Source: Deltaproteobacteria bacterium
GTDB taxonomy: Bacteria; Desulfobacterota; Deferrimicrobia; Deferrimicrobiales; Deferrimicrobiaceae
NCBI GenBank assembly: GCA_016218975.1
Contig: JACRCO010000001.1
Span: forward strand, 48,616 to 112,615
DNA: 64,000 nt
Reading direction: 5' to 3'
Below the pieces are notes generated by a model, which was given only the letters and a program-made list of their open reading frames with translations, did no database searches and had not been told where the DNA came from. Positions 8,984 through 18,733 of this stretch are shown here, piece by piece. The position numbers and the translations under genes are program-made. Each line of letters begins with the position of its first letter. The first letter of the stretch is position 1.

Positions 8984-11200
8984 TTGGGACACGTGTACGA
9001 AAAGGAAGTATCGGAAAGATTACTATCGATCGAAACGGGAGTCGTGGCAAAGCAGGCGGGCGGATCGGTGGTCGTAAGCTACGGAGACTCCGTGGTGCTG
9101 GTCACGGCCTGCGGCAACGAGACTCCGAGGCCCGGGATCGACTTCCTCCCCCTGGTCGTCGACTACGTTGAGAAGACGTTCGCCGTCGGGAAGATCCCCG
9201 GCGGCTTCTTCAAAAGGGAGGGCAGGCTGTCGGAACACGAGGTGCTGACGTCAAGGCTCATCGACCGTCCGATCCGTCCGCTCTTCCCGAAAGGCTACTA
9301 CAACGAAACGCAGGTTATCGCCACCGTTCTTTCGGCGGACAAGGAAAACGATACCGGCATCCTGGCGATGATCGGAGCGTCCGCCGCGCTTTCCCTGTCC
9401 GACATCCCGTTTCAGGGGCCGATAGCCGGCGCCCGGGTGGGGCGGATCGACGGGAAGCTCGTCATCAATCCTCCCATCCCCGACCTCGACAAGAGCGACA
9501 TGAACATATTCGTGGCCGGAAGCCGCGACGCCATACTTATGGTGGAAGGGGAAGTGTCCGAGGTCCCCGAAGAAGATGTGCTCGACGCCATCCTGTACGC
9601 CCATGAGTCCCTCAAGCCGATCCTCGACATGCAGGAGGCGATGCAGGCCGAATTAGGCAAGCCGAAGCGTGGATTCGAGAAGAAGGACCTGCCCGCGGAA
9701 GACCTTGCCCGGATCGGGGAGATCGCTCGAAACGCCCTCCGGGAAGCGTACGACCTCCAGGTAAAACAGGAGAGACGCAAGCGGATAGACGAGATCGCCG
9801 AGGCCGTGCGGAACTCCTTCCCCGAAGAGGAGCGGGCGGAAAAGGCCCCCCTCATCGCCGAAGCTTTCAAGAACCTGGAGAAGAAGATCGTCCGCGGAAA
9901 GATCCTCGCCGAAAAGAAGCGGATCGACGGACGGGGGCTCACCGACATCCGGAATATCGATTGCCGTGTGGGAGTGCTGCCGCGAACCCACGGGTCCGCG
10001 ATCTTCACGCGCGGCGAGACCCAGGTGCTCGTCACCGCAACGCTGGGGACCACGCAGGACGAGCAGCGGATCGACTCCCTTCTGGGCGATACCACCAAGG
10101 CGTTCATGCTCCACTACAACTTCCCGCCGTTCAGCGTCGGCGAGGTGAAAATGCTTCGGGCGCCGGCGCGCCGCGAGGTTGGGCACGGAGCGCTCGCCGA
10201 GCGGGCTGTCACCAAGGTGCTCCCTCCCCAGATCGAATTTCCGTACACGGTCCGCATCGTGTCCGAGGTCCTCGAGTCGAACGGCTCCTCGTCGATGGCC
10301 ACGGTCTGCGGCGCTTCCCTGGCGATGATGGACGCCGGGATCCCCACGACCGGCGCGGTGTCGGGCATCGCCATGGGGCTCATCAAGGAGGACGGGCAGG
10401 TCGCGGTGCTCTCGGACATCCTGGGAGACGAAGACCACCTGGGAGACATGGACTTCAAGGTGGCGGGCACCGCGAAAGGCGTAACCGCCATCCAGATGGA
10501 CATCAAGATCGGCGGCGTCAGCCGCGAGATCATGCTGACCGCCCTCCGCCAGGCGCGTGAGGGCCGCCTCTACATCCTCGGAAAGATGAACTCCACGATG
10601 GACACGGCGCGTCCCGAGCTTTCGCCGTTCGCCCCGCGGATCTACGTGATGACCGTGAAGACCGAGAAGATCCGTGAGATCATCGGCCCGGGAGGAAAGG
10701 TCATCCGCGGGATCCAGGAACAGACCGGCGTGAAGATCGACATCGACGACGACGGGACGGTCAAGATCGCTGCCGTTGACGCCGACTCGGCCAAGGCGGC
10801 CATCGCCATCATCGAAGGAATCGTCCAGGAACCGGAGGTTGGGAAGGTCTACGACGGGAAGGTGCGTCGCATCATGGACTTCGGCGCCTTCGTGGAAATC
10901 TTTCCCGGCACCGAGGGCCTTTTGCACATTTCCCAGATCTCCAAGCAGCGCGTCCGCGCCGTTTCCGACTGCTTCAAGGAAGGGGACGAGGTCAAGGTAC
11001 GCGTCCTCGAGGTCGACCGGGACGGGAAGATGCGTCTGTCACACAAGGAATTCGAGGTCGAGGGGAAGTTCCCGGTCGCCCCTCCGGGCGAGCCGGGCGA
11101 GGGCAGGGGAGAGCGTGAAGGAAGAGGCGATCGGGAAGGAAGGGGAGACCGCGGCCGGGACAGGGATCGCGACCGCGGCGGGCCCAGGGGCCGCAGGTAG
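8984..11200 (+). CDS. pnp: Polyribonucleotide nucleotidyltransferase (PNPase)
   Basis: 738 residues from TTG 8984, with a purine-rich AAGGGA about 12 bases upstream. PNPase degrades RNA 3' to 5' by phosphorolysis within the degradosome. Two RNase PH-like domains (about 10-230 and 315-545) flank an all-helical linker. A KH domain (IIGPGGKVIRGI, about 560-615) and an S1 domain (GKVRRIMDFGAFVEI, about 620-690) follow. The last 30 residues are a highly charged Gly-Arg-Asp-Glu repeat tail, likely disordered and RNA-binding. Confidence 0.97.
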   Translation: MGHVYEKEVSERLLSIETGVVAKQAGGSVVVSYGDSVVLVTACGNETPRPGIDFLPLVVDYVEKTFAVGKIPGGFFKREGRLSEHEVLTSRLIDRPIRPLFPKGYYNETQVIATVLSADKENDTGILAMIGASAALSLSDIPFQGPIAGARVGRIDGKLVINPPIPDLDKSDMNIFVAGSRDAILMVEGEVSEVPEEDVLDAILYAHESLKPILDMQEAMQAELGKPKRGFEKKDLPAEDLARIGEIARNALREAYDLQVKQERRKRIDEIAEAVRNSFPEEERAEKAPLIAEAFKNLEKKIVRGKILAEKKRIDGRGLTDIRNIDCRVGVLPRTHGSAIFTRGETQVLVTATLGTTQDEQRIDSLLGDTTKAFMLHYNFPPFSVGEVKMLRAPARREVGHGALAERAVTKVLPPQIEFPYTVRIVSEVLESNGSSSMATVCGASLAMMDAGIPTTGAVSGIAMGLIKEDGQVAVLSDILGDEDHLGDMDFKVAGTAKGVTAIQMDIKIGGVSREIMLTALRQAREGRLYILGKMNSTMDTARPELSPFAPRIYVMTVKTEKIREIIGPGGKVIRGIQEQTGVKIDIDDDGTVKIAAVDADSAKAAIAIIEGIVQEPEVGKVYDGKVRRIMDFGAFVEIFPGTEGLLHISQISKQRVRAVSDCFKEGDEVKVRVLEVDRDGKMRLSHKEFEVEGKFPVAPPGEPGEGRGEREGRGDREGRGDRGRDRDRDRGGPRGRR

Positions 11201-11219
11201 ATTCGGGTTTACCTCGCCG

Positions 11220-12467
11220 ATGAGCGTCGGGAAAACCATCCTCGACAGCGGCGTCACCATCCTGAGCGAGCAGGTTCCCTACCTGCGCTCCGTCACCATC
11301 GGCGTCTGGGTTTCCGTGGGCTCCCGCTCGGAGTCCCCGGTCGACAACGGCATCGCCCATTTCATAGAGCATCTCCTCTTCAAGGGAACCGCCCGGCGGA
11401 AGGCCGTCGACATCGCCCGCGAGATCGAGTCCGTCGGAGGCTCGATGAACGCCTGCACCGACCGGGAATACACCTTCTTCTTCGCCAAGGCTCTCGAAAA
11501 GGATTTCCCCCTGGTCTCCGACCTTCTCACAGACATCTTTCTCAATTCCAGCTTCGACGGCGAGGAGCTGGAGCGCGAAAAGGGCGTCGTTCTACAGGAA
11601 ATCCTCATGGTCGAGGACAACCCGGAGGATTACCTTCACGACTTCTTTCACGAATCGTACTGGGGAGGCCACCCGCTCGGATTTCCCGTCCAGGGCACGT
11701 CCGGAAACGTCTCCGCCTTCGACAGGGACCGGGTCCGCAAGTACTTCTCGGACCGGTTCCGCCGCCAGGGAACGATCGTCTCGGTTGTGGGGAACCTCCC
11801 GCACGAGGACGTCGTCGCCGGGTTCTCCGGGGCCCTGGGTTCCCTTGATCTCGGGCTGCGGCTTTCCCCCGAAGCGCCGCCTCCTCCACGGCATGGCGTG
11901 TTTCTCAAGAAGAAGCCGCTGGAGCAGCTCCACCTGCTTTTGGGAGCGCCGGGCGTGTCCCGCGGAAGCGAGCACAAATACGCAGCGCACGTCATGAACG
12001 TGGTCCTTGGAGGCGGCATGAGCAGCCGGCTCTTCCAGGAGGTACGTGAAAAGCGCGGCCTGGCCTATTCCATCTATTCCTCCCTTTCCGCCTATGCCGA
12101 CTCGGGGATTCTGAAGATTTGCGCGGGGACATCCCGTGACAAGGCGGGCGAAGTCCTATCCGTGGTATCCGACGTGATCGGGGAGATCCGGGAAGGTCGG
12201 ATCGGGGACGAGGAGATATCCCTCGCCAAGGAGCTGATCAAGGGGGGCATGCAGCTGAACCTCGAGAGCTCCGAATACCGCATGTCCCGGCTGGCGATGA
12301 ACGAGATGTTTCTCGGCCGCATGGAGTCCCCCGAAGAGGCGTTGCGACGGGTGGAAGACGTCACTCCGGATCGGGTCAGGAGCCTCGCCGCCTCGATGCT
12401 GCGCCGGGACCTGTTTTCCCTCGCCGCAGTCGGCGACCTGCCGCCGGACAGCGAACTGGTTTTTTGA
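11220..12467 (+). CDS. M16 family zinc peptidase (processing protease-like)
   Basis: 415 residues from ATG 11220. The inverted zinc motif H47-F-I-E50-H51 is at the start, and a downstream glutamate in EKGVVLQEI supplies the third ligand. The second, non-catalytic M16 half follows ([24 protein letters not shown]). The protein is of single-polypeptide bacterial type, related to mitochondrial processing peptidase. These genes are often found after pnp and before dut, as here. The substrate is unknown. The start has a weak ribosome-binding site and may be translationally coupled to pnp. Confidence 0.9.
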   Translation: MSVGKTILDSGVTILSEQVPYLRSVTIGVWVSVGSRSESPVDNGIAHFIEHLLFKGTARRKAVDIAREIESVGGSMNACTDREYTFFFAKALEKDFPLVSDLLTDIFLNSSFDGEELEREKGVVLQEILMVEDNPEDYLHDFFHESYWGGHPLGFPVQGTSGNVSAFDRDRVRKYFSDRFRRQGTIVSVVGNLPHEDVVAGFSGALGSLDLGLRLSPEAPPPPRHGVFLKKKPLEQLHLLLGAPGVSRGSEHKYAAHVMNVVLGGGMSSRLFQEVREKRGLAYSIYSSLSAYADSGILKICAGTSRDKAGEVLSVVSDVIGEIREGRIGDEEISLAKELIKGGMQLNLESSEYRMSRLAMNEMFLGRMESPEEALRRVEDVTPDRVRSLAASMLRRDLFSLAAVGDLPPDSELVF

Positions 12468-12469
12468 AT

Positions 12470-12922
12470 ATGGGAGCCGACCGGCCGATTCCCGTGCGCT
12501 TCCTGAGGGAAGTGCGCGAGGACTTGCTGCCGGCCTACCAGACCGAGGGAGCGGCCGGGATGGACCTGCGCGCCGACGTGGACGGCGAGGTCGTGCTCCC
12601 TCCGCTTGGGCGTGCGCTGATCCCTACGGGGATAGCGGTGGCGCTGCCCCCGGGCGTCGAGGCGCAGGTGCGGCCGCGCAGCGGCCTTGCGGCCAGGCAC
12701 GGGGTGACATGCCTCAATTCCCCCGGCACGATCGATTCGGACTACCGCGGAGAGATACTTGTGATCCTCGTGAATTTCGGCAGCGAGCCGTTCTCCGTAC
12801 GGCGGGGCGACCGCATAGCCCAGATCGTCTTTTCGCCCGTCCTTCGGGCGGTTTTAAGGGTCGTCGACGATCTCGACGAGACCCGGAGGGGCGAAGGCGG
12901 GTTCGGCCACACCGGCATGTAA
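12470..12922 (+). CDS. dut: dUTP diphosphatase
   Basis: 150 residues, the length of trimeric dUTPases. It hydrolyses dUTP to dUMP, which feeds dTMP synthesis and keeps uracil out of DNA. All five family motifs are seen in order: [18 protein letters not shown], the uracil-binding [25 protein letters not shown] and the C-terminal GFGHTG. The ATG at 12470 is chosen; the frame also opens at a TTG two codons earlier, inside the stop of the protease gene. Confidence 0.95.
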   Translation: MGADRPIPVRFLREVREDLLPAYQTEGAAGMDLRADVDGEVVLPPLGRALIPTGIAVALPPGVEAQVRPRSGLAARHGVTCLNSPGTIDSDYRGEILVILVNFGSEPFSVRRGDRIAQIVFSPVLRAVLRVVDDLDETRRGEGGFGHTGM

Positions 12923-12957
12923 GCCGGGTACGCGGCGGGCAAAAAAGGAGGAACATC

Positions 12958-14268
12958 GTGATCGGAAGATATACCAGGCCCGGGATGGCGAAGATCTGGG
13001 AACCGGAGAACCGGTTCCGGATCTGGCTGGACATCGAGCTGCTTGCGATGGAGGCGATGGCCGAGAAGGGGTGGATCCCCTCCGACGCGCTTTCGCGGGT
13101 GCGCAAGCGCGCGAAGTTCGACGTCGCCCGGATCGACGAGATAGAAAAGAAGGTCAAGCATGACGTCATCGCCTTCCTTACCTCGGTGGCGGAGCACATC
13201 GGCGACGACTCGCGGTTCCTGCACGTCGGGATGACCAGCTCCGACGTGCTCGACACGTCGTTTGCGGTGCAGATGCGGCAGGCGCTGACCCTCCTCATCC
13301 GTGAAGCCGGGAAGGTGGTCGATACTCTCGGGCGGCGGGCCCTCGAGCACAAGGACACCGTGATGATCGGCCGCACCCACGGCATCCACGCGGAACCGAT
13401 CACCTTCGGCCTGAAGATGGCCCTGTGGGCGGACGAAATGCGGCGGAACGCCGCCAGGCTGCGCCGCGCAAGGGACGTTATATCCGTGGGAAAGCTCTCC
13501 GGCGCCGTCGGGACGTTCGCCAGCATCGACCCGTTCGTCGAGGAGTACGTTTGCCGGAAACTCGGGTTGAAGCCCGCACCGGTTTCGACACAGGTCGTCC
13601 AGAGGGACCGGCATGCGGAAGTTTTCTCTACGCTCGCCATAGTCGGATCTTCTCTGGACAAGTTCGCCGTCGAGATCCGGCACCTCCAGCGTACGGAAGT
13701 GCTGGAGGCGGAGGAATATTTCTCGGAGGGGCAGAAAGGATCCTCGGCGATGCCCCACAAGCGCAACCCCATCCTTTCCGAGAACATATCGGGGCTGTCG
13801 CGCCTCCTTCGCGGTTACGCTGTCACCGCCATGGAAAACGTGGCGCTATGGCACGAACGCGACATCAGCCACTCCTCCGCGGAGCGTGTGATAGCACCGG
13901 ACGCGACCATCGTCCTCGACTTCGCGCTCGACCGTTTCAACGGCATTATGGACAAGCTGCTCGTTTATCCCGACCGCATGAAGAAGAACCTTGACCGCAC
14001 GCGAGGCCTGCTCTTTTCCCAGCGGGTGCTCCTGGCGCTGGCCGCCAAGGGACTTTCACGGGAGCGGGCCTACGCGCTGGTCCAGAAATCCGCCATGGAG
14101 GCGTGGCGCGGTGAAAAGGACTTCGCTTCCCTGCTCTGGAAGGACCGGGAAATCCGCGCGCTTCTGCTGCGCAAGGAGTTTGACGAATTGTTCGACATCG
14201 GGTATTACCTGAAAAACGTCGATGCGATTTTCGACCGGGTATTCAGCGGCAAGACAGCCGCGGGATGA
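12958..14268 (+). CDS. purB: Adenylosuccinate lyase
   Basis: 436 residues from GTG 12958, with a strong AAAAAAGGAGG just upstream. It splits SAICAR and adenylosuccinate in purine synthesis. The start IGRYTRPGMAKIWEPENRFR, the GMTSSDVLDT segment, the GRTHGIHAEP helix and the signature loop GSSAMPHKRNP are all intact. Downstream comes purF directly, without the purS, purQ or purL genes often found between them in related bacteria. The frame upstream of 12958 is a shadow of dut. Confidence 0.96.
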   Translation: MIGRYTRPGMAKIWEPENRFRIWLDIELLAMEAMAEKGWIPSDALSRVRKRAKFDVARIDEIEKKVKHDVIAFLTSVAEHIGDDSRFLHVGMTSSDVLDTSFAVQMRQALTLLIREAGKVVDTLGRRALEHKDTVMIGRTHGIHAEPITFGLKMALWADEMRRNAARLRRARDVISVGKLSGAVGTFASIDPFVEEYVCRKLGLKPAPVSTQVVQRDRHAEVFSTLAIVGSSLDKFAVEIRHLQRTEVLEAEEYFSEGQKGSSAMPHKRNPILSENISGLSRLLRGYAVTAMENVALWHERDISHSSAERVIAPDATIVLDFALDRFNGIMDKLLVYPDRMKKNLDRTRGLLFSQRVLLALAAKGLSRERAYALVQKSAMEAWRGEKDFASLLWKDREIRALLLRKEFDELFDIGYYLKNVDAIFDRVFSGKTAAG

Positions 14269-14326
14269 TAAGATGGAACTTGGGCGGCCCCGGCACGGGC
14301 GCCCAGGGTGGGGGATAAGTACCTAA

Positions 14327-15718
14327 ATGTGCGGCATATTCGGCGTAATCGGGAACCCTGAAGCGGCCAACCTTACCTACCTGGGGCTGTACGCGCTTCA
14401 GCACCGGGGACAGGAAAGCGCGGGGATCGCCTGTTCCGACGGCGATGTGATCACCTTTCACAAGGAGATGGGGCTCGTCGCGGACATCTTTTCGGAAGAT
14501 GTCCTTTCGCGCCTTCCGGGCCACATGTCCATCGGGCACGTCCGTTACTCGACCACGGGCAGCTCGGAGCTGAAAAACGCCCAGCCGTTCGTCGTGGATT
14601 TCGAGAGCGGCTCGATCGCCGTCGCCCACAACGGGAACCTGGTGAACACACACCTCCTGAAGCAGGAACTCGAGGTCGGGGGTTCCATCTTCCAGTCCAC
14701 GATGGACACCGAGGTCATCATCCACCTGATCGCGCGTTCCCGGCGGGCGAAGATCGAGGAGCGGATAGTCGATGCGCTGACCCAGGTGAGGGGTGCCTAC
14801 TCCCTGCTGTTCCTGACGAGGGACAAGCTCATCGCGGTCCGCGATCCCCACGGCATACGGCCGATGGTGCTGGGGAAGATAAAGGGAGGGTTCGTCGTCT
14901 GTTCGGAGTCGTGCGCCCTGGACCTCATCGAGGGCGAACTCGTCCGGGAAGTGGACCCGGGGGAGATGCTCGTGATCGACGAAAACGGCCTGCATTCCTC
15001 GCGTCCCTTTTTCCCCGCGCCTCCCCACTTCTGCATCTTCGAGTTCATCTATTTCGCCCGGCCGGACTCGATTTTCGGCGGGATCTCCGTCTACGAAATA
15101 CGCAAGCGGCTGGGGCGGGAGCTTGCCCGCCTCCACCCGGTCGAAGCCGACATCGTCGTTCCCGTCCCCGACTCCGGGGTGCCGGCCGCAATCGGTTACT
15201 CGGAAGCATCCGGCATTCCGTTCGAGATGGGGTTCATAAGGAATCATTACGTCGGGCGGACGTTCATCGAGCCGCAGCAGTCGATCCGGCACTTCGGCGT
15301 GAAGATCAAGCTCAACGCCGTGCGCGACGTTGTGAAGGGGAAGCGCGTCGTGGTGGTGGATGATTCGATCGTGCGCGGGACCACGGGGCGGAAGATCATC
15401 AAGATGATCAGGTCGGCCGGGGCGAAGGAGGTCCACGTCCGTATCAGCTCGCCCCCCACCTCGTTCCCCTGTTTCTACGGGATCGACACTCCTCTCCGCC
15501 GCGACCTCATCGCGGCGACGCACACGCTCGATGAGATCAACCGTTATATAACGTCCGATTCCCTTGGATACCTGACGATAGACAGCCTGCGGGCCTGCGT
15601 CCCGACCGCTCCGAAAGGATATTGCGACGCCTGCTTCTCCGGCAGCTACCCCGTGCCGCTGGAAATTGAAGAATCAGAGGAGCAGCTCCCGTTGTTCCGC
15701 GGCTCCATCAGGGTTTGA
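14327..15718 (+). CDS. purF: Amidophosphoribosyltransferase
   Basis: 463 residues. It catalyses the first step of purine synthesis, PRPP plus glutamine to phosphoribosylamine. Met1 is followed by Cys2 (MCGIFGVIG), the N-terminal nucleophile of the glutaminase domain, which here needs no propeptide. QHRGQESAGIA and the glutaminase strands follow. The phosphoribosyltransferase domain contains the PRPP loop VVVVDDSIVRGTT. A run of cysteines near the end (RACVPTAPKGYCDACF) could hold the iron-sulfur cluster seen in B. subtilis-type PurF. Confidence 0.96.
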   Translation: MCGIFGVIGNPEAANLTYLGLYALQHRGQESAGIACSDGDVITFHKEMGLVADIFSEDVLSRLPGHMSIGHVRYSTTGSSELKNAQPFVVDFESGSIAVAHNGNLVNTHLLKQELEVGGSIFQSTMDTEVIIHLIARSRRAKIEERIVDALTQVRGAYSLLFLTRDKLIAVRDPHGIRPMVLGKIKGGFVVCSESCALDLIEGELVREVDPGEMLVIDENGLHSSRPFFPAPPHFCIFEFIYFARPDSIFGGISVYEIRKRLGRELARLHPVEADIVVPVPDSGVPAAIGYSEASGIPFEMGFIRNHYVGRTFIEPQQSIRHFGVKIKLNAVRDVVKGKRVVVVDDSIVRGTTGRKIIKMIRSAGAKEVHVRISSPPTSFPCFYGIDTPLRRDLIAATHTLDEINRYITSDSLGYLTIDSLRACVPTAPKGYCDACFSGSYPVPLEIEESEEQLPLFRGSIRV

Positions 15719-15757
15719 TACGGACGCACATTTCTCCTTACCGGAGGTAACACGCCA

Positions 15758-16333
15758 ATGACCCTTCAGACTGCGGCCGCCGCCGGCGACCGCGCCCGGT
15801 TTCTTGCGATCCTCAAAGAGAAGAGCTACGAGAAAAGGAAAGTGATCCTGTCATCGGGCAGGGAGTCCGATTTCTACATAGACTGCAAGCAGACCACGCT
15901 CACCGCCGAGGGAGCAGTCCTTTGCGGCAGGCTCATCTGCGAGATGCTCGCGAAAGGGGAGTGGCCCGAGGCGGTCGGGGGGATCACCCTCGGGGCGGAC
16001 CCCATCGTGACGGCGGTCTCGCTGACCAGCGCGCTTCTCGGACGGCCGATTCCAGCCTTCATCATTCGGAAAGAACCCAAAAAGCACGGCACCGCCCAGT
16101 GGGTGGAGGGTACGAAGAATCTCAGCGAGGGGATGAAGGTCGCGATCGTGGAGGATGTCGTGACGACGGGCGCCTCGACCCTGCGCGCGATCGAGCGCGC
16201 GGAAGGGGCCGGGCTGACGGTTTCCCGGGTAATCGCTCTCGTGGACAGGAACGAGGGGGGCGCCGAAACGATCGCCGAAAAGGGATATCGGCTCGAGTCG
16301 ATGTTCCTCAAAGAGGACGTCGAAAATGCCTGA
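15758..16333 (+). CDS. pyrE: Orotate phosphoribosyltransferase
   Basis: 191 residues. It joins orotate to PRPP, making OMP. The start follows GGAGG. Family features include SGRESDFYIDCKQTT, the flexible-loop lysines in FIIRKEPKKHGTAQWVEG, and the PRPP-binding motif VAIVEDVVTTGAST. It lies after purF, which uses the same PRPP. The last codons overlap the lipoprotein gene by 8 bases. Confidence 0.95.
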   Translation: MTLQTAAAAGDRARFLAILKEKSYEKRKVILSSGRESDFYIDCKQTTLTAEGAVLCGRLICEMLAKGEWPEAVGGITLGADPIVTAVSLTSALLGRPIPAFIIRKEPKKHGTAQWVEGTKNLSEGMKVAIVEDVVTTGASTLRAIERAEGAGLTVSRVIALVDRNEGGAETIAEKGYRLESMFLKEDVENA

Positions 16334-16961
16334 AGCTTCGCGCCGCGCGGCTCTCTGCGTTTGCGTGTTCGCCATTTCGGCCGCTACGCTCCTCTTCGCG
16401 GGCTGCGGCACCCGTGTCGGACGGCTGTACGAGAGGGTGATGGGTTCGCCCACCTACGCGCAGACGACGGAGAAGTACACCCGCACGAAAGAGGTCCACG
16501 ACGGGCTCGACACCCGGTTCATCCTGTCCGCCACGTGGCTTTCACCCGACTGGGTCCGTGCGTTCACCGAGGAATTCACAAGCATCTACTACCTCGACAC
16601 CGAGCGGACGGAGAAGGTGACCCGGCAGTGGAAGGATGAATCGGAGAGGCACGCGCGGTTCTTCGTCGCGCTCTTCGTTCCCGACGAGAGAGGTAACGAC
16701 CTCGAGAAGGAGGGAACGCTGTGGAGCCTGCGCCTGGTCAGGGCCGACGAGAAGGATTTCGCGCCGGCATACGTCCGGAAATCGGATCTGAAGCCCGCGG
16801 AGATCTCCCGGTTCTTCCCTTACTCGGGGACGTGGTACCGCGCCTACGAGGTCGCGTTCCCCAAGGAGGCCATGGGCGGCGAGCCCGCCAAACCCGGAAC
16901 GCCGCGCCTGAAGCTCGTCCTCTCCGGTGTGCAGGGCCGCGCGGTCCTCGCCTGGGAGTAA
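16326..16961 (+). CDS. Uncharacterised lipoprotein
   Basis: 211 residues, not recognised as a named family. The N-terminus is a lipoprotein signal peptide: Arg-Arg, a hydrophobic stretch and a lipobox LFAGC with the cysteine near residue 27, so the mature protein should be lipid-anchored. The rest has no membrane segment. It is rich in charged residues and contains TRFILSATWLSP and WSLRLVRADEKDF stretches, which look like a beta-rich domain. The overlap with pyrE suggests shared transcription. Function unknown. Confidence 0.75.
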   Translation: MPEASRRAALCVCVFAISAATLLFAGCGTRVGRLYERVMGSPTYAQTTEKYTRTKEVHDGLDTRFILSATWLSPDWVRAFTEEFTSIYYLDTERTEKVTRQWKDESERHARFFVALFVPDERGNDLEKEGTLWSLRLVRADEKDFAPAYVRKSDLKPAEISRFFPYSGTWYRAYEVAFPKEAMGGEPAKPGTPRLKLVLSGVQGRAVLAWE

Positions 16962-16992
16962 CGTTCCCCGAAGTCGCTACGCCTGCCCCCCC

Positions 16993-17034
16993 CTCTCGAG
17001 CCTCGCACGCCTCAAGGGGTGCCCTGCTCGAGAG
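16993..17034. repeat. Inverted repeat between convergent genes
   Basis: CTCTCGAG (16993-17000) and CTCGAGAG (17027-17034) form an 8-bp inverted repeat in the short gap between the lipoprotein gene and nadB, which converge here. It may help end transcription from both sides, but no T-run follows. Confidence 0.35.
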
Positions 17035-17052
17035 TCATGGTGGCGGAGTTCC

Positions 17053-18660
17053 TCAGAATCTTTCTCTGCGCAGCAGCGTGTCCTTCCGGCAGTGCTCGTC
17101 GTCGAGGTAGGGGTAGTCGATCGTGGTGTGCAGGCCGCGGCTCTCCTTGCGCTGCATGGCGCACCTCACGATCAGCTCGGCGGCCGTGCAGATATTCCGC
17201 AGTTCCAACAGGTCCGCGGTCACCTTGAAGTTCCAGTAATACTCCTGGATCTCCCGCTTCAGCATTTCGATCCGGTCGAGAGCCCGCATCAGGCGCTTGT
17301 TCGAGCGGACGATTCCGACGTAGTTCCACATGAGCCGCCGTACTTCGTCCCAGTTCTGCGTGACGACGACCGCCTCGTCGGAGTCCTGTGCCTTTCCCGG
17401 GTCCCATTTCGGGATAGCAATGCGGGCGCGGGGCTTCCCGGCGTACGTTTCGGCCGACCGCTTGACGGCCCGGGCGGAATACACCAGGGCCTCCAGCAGT
17501 GAATTCGAGGCGAGCCGGTTGGCACCGTGCAGGCCGGTGCAGGCGCACTCGCCTATGGCGAAAAGCCGCCGGATGTCCGTCTCTCCGTGCAGGTCCGTAC
17601 GCACGCCGCCGCAGAGGTAATGGGCGGCGGGAACGACCGGGATCGGCTCCTTCGTCATGTCGATGCCGAAGGACATGCACGTCTCGTAGATGTTCGGAAA
17701 CCGCCGCTTTATGAACGCGCTTCCCTTGCGGGTTATATCGAGGTAGACGCAGTCCTCCCCCGAACGCTTAAGCTCCGAGTCGATGGCTCGCGCTACTATG
17801 TCCCTCGGCGCCAATTCCGCCATGGAATGGACGTCCTTCATGAAACGGTTTCCGGCCCGGTTCAGCAGGACCGCCCCCTCCCCGCGCACCGCTTCCGAGA
17901 TGAGGAACGATTTGGCGTGCGGGTGGAACAGGCAGGTGGGGTGGAACTGCACGAACTCCATGTTCGCGATCGTGGCGCCTGCCCGGTAGGCCATCGCGAT
18001 TCCGTCGCCGGAGGCGATGTCGGGGTTGCTGGTATAAAGGTAGACCTTCCCCGCGCCGCCGGTGGACAGGATCGTGGCATCCGCGATGAAGGTGTGGATC
18101 GCCCCCGATTCCCGGTCGAGGACATAGGCGCCAAGCGCCTCGTCCGCCCCGCGGCGGTCGAACGCCTCCAGCCGCTGCCGCGTTATGAGGTTGATCGCCA
18201 CGTGATGCTCGTAGAGGCGGATCCGCCGGTTCGCCCGTGCCTTGGCGAGCAGGGCGCGCTCGACCTCCCGGCCGGTCAGGTCCTTGGCGTGGAAGATGCG
18301 GCGCCGCGAGTGTCCGCCCTCGCGTCCAAGGTCGAATTCCTGCTTTCCGTCCCTCCGGGTGAACCGGACGCCCCAGTTGATGAGCTCTTTTATCCTTGCG
18401 GGCGCGTCGCGGACGACCATGTCCACCACCTCGGAACTGCAAAGCCCCGCCCCGGCCCGGTGGGTGTCATCTATGTGCGACTCGAAGGTATCCTCTCCGC
18501 TCCATACCGTTGCGATCCCGCCCTGGGCGTAATTCGTGCTCGACTCCGACGCCTGGACTTTCGTGACGATCGTCACCGTGCCCAACTTCGCCGCGCGAAG
18601 GGCGAAACTCAAGCCGGCGATTCCGCTTCCTATCACCAAAAAATTCGAGGTGCGTTCCAT
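17053..18660 (-). CDS. nadB: L-aspartate oxidase
   Basis: 535-residue flavoprotein that oxidises aspartate to iminoaspartate, the first step of NAD synthesis. The N-terminal FAD-binding fold (GSGIAGLSFALRAAK) is followed by the STNYAQGGIA segment, then a capping domain and a C-terminal helical domain. The active-site-type segments HPTCLF, GAVLLN and YLCGGVRTDLHGETD are present. An RGGG-like GGGAGG sequence precedes the ATG. nadA and nadC are not next to it. It is divergent from the transglycosylase gene. Confidence 0.93.
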   Translation of the reverse strand: MERTSNFLVIGSGIAGLSFALRAAKLGTVTIVTKVQASESSTNYAQGGIATVWSGEDTFESHIDDTHRAGAGLCSSEVVDMVVRDAPARIKELINWGVRFTRRDGKQEFDLGREGGHSRRRIFHAKDLTGREVERALLAKARANRRIRLYEHHVAINLITRQRLEAFDRRGADEALGAYVLDRESGAIHTFIADATILSTGGAGKVYLYTSNPDIASGDGIAMAYRAGATIANMEFVQFHPTCLFHPHAKSFLISEAVRGEGAVLLNRAGNRFMKDVHSMAELAPRDIVARAIDSELKRSGEDCVYLDITRKGSAFIKRRFPNIYETCMSFGIDMTKEPIPVVPAAHYLCGGVRTDLHGETDIRRLFAIGECACTGLHGANRLASNSLLEALVYSARAVKRSAETYAGKPRARIAIPKWDPGKAQDSDEAVVVTQNWDEVRRLMWNYVGIVRSNKRLMRALDRIEMLKREIQEYYWNFKVTADLLELRNICTAAELIVRCAMQRKESRGLHTTIDYPYLDDEHCRKDTLLRRERF

Positions 18661-18696
18661 GACGCCTTCCCTCCCGTTGAAAGCCTCCTCCCAAGG

Positions 18697-18725
18697 TTGA
18701 CAGGGAATGGGGGTTCTCTTAGAAT
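18697..18725 (+). promoter_or_regulatory. Sigma-70-type promoter for the SLT transglycosylase and pgsA
   Basis: A perfect TTGACA (18697-18702), 17 bases, then TAGAAT (18720-18725). The predicted start of transcription, near 18732, is almost on the ATG at 18734, so the message could be leaderless. Confidence 0.65.
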
Positions 18726-18733
18726 TGGAAATT

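Noticed and set aside
14281..14305. Hairpin TGGGCG/CGCCCA between purB and purF as a terminator or riboswitch
   Set aside because: Only six base pairs with a GC-rich loop and no T-run. No known purine riboswitch core was recognised.
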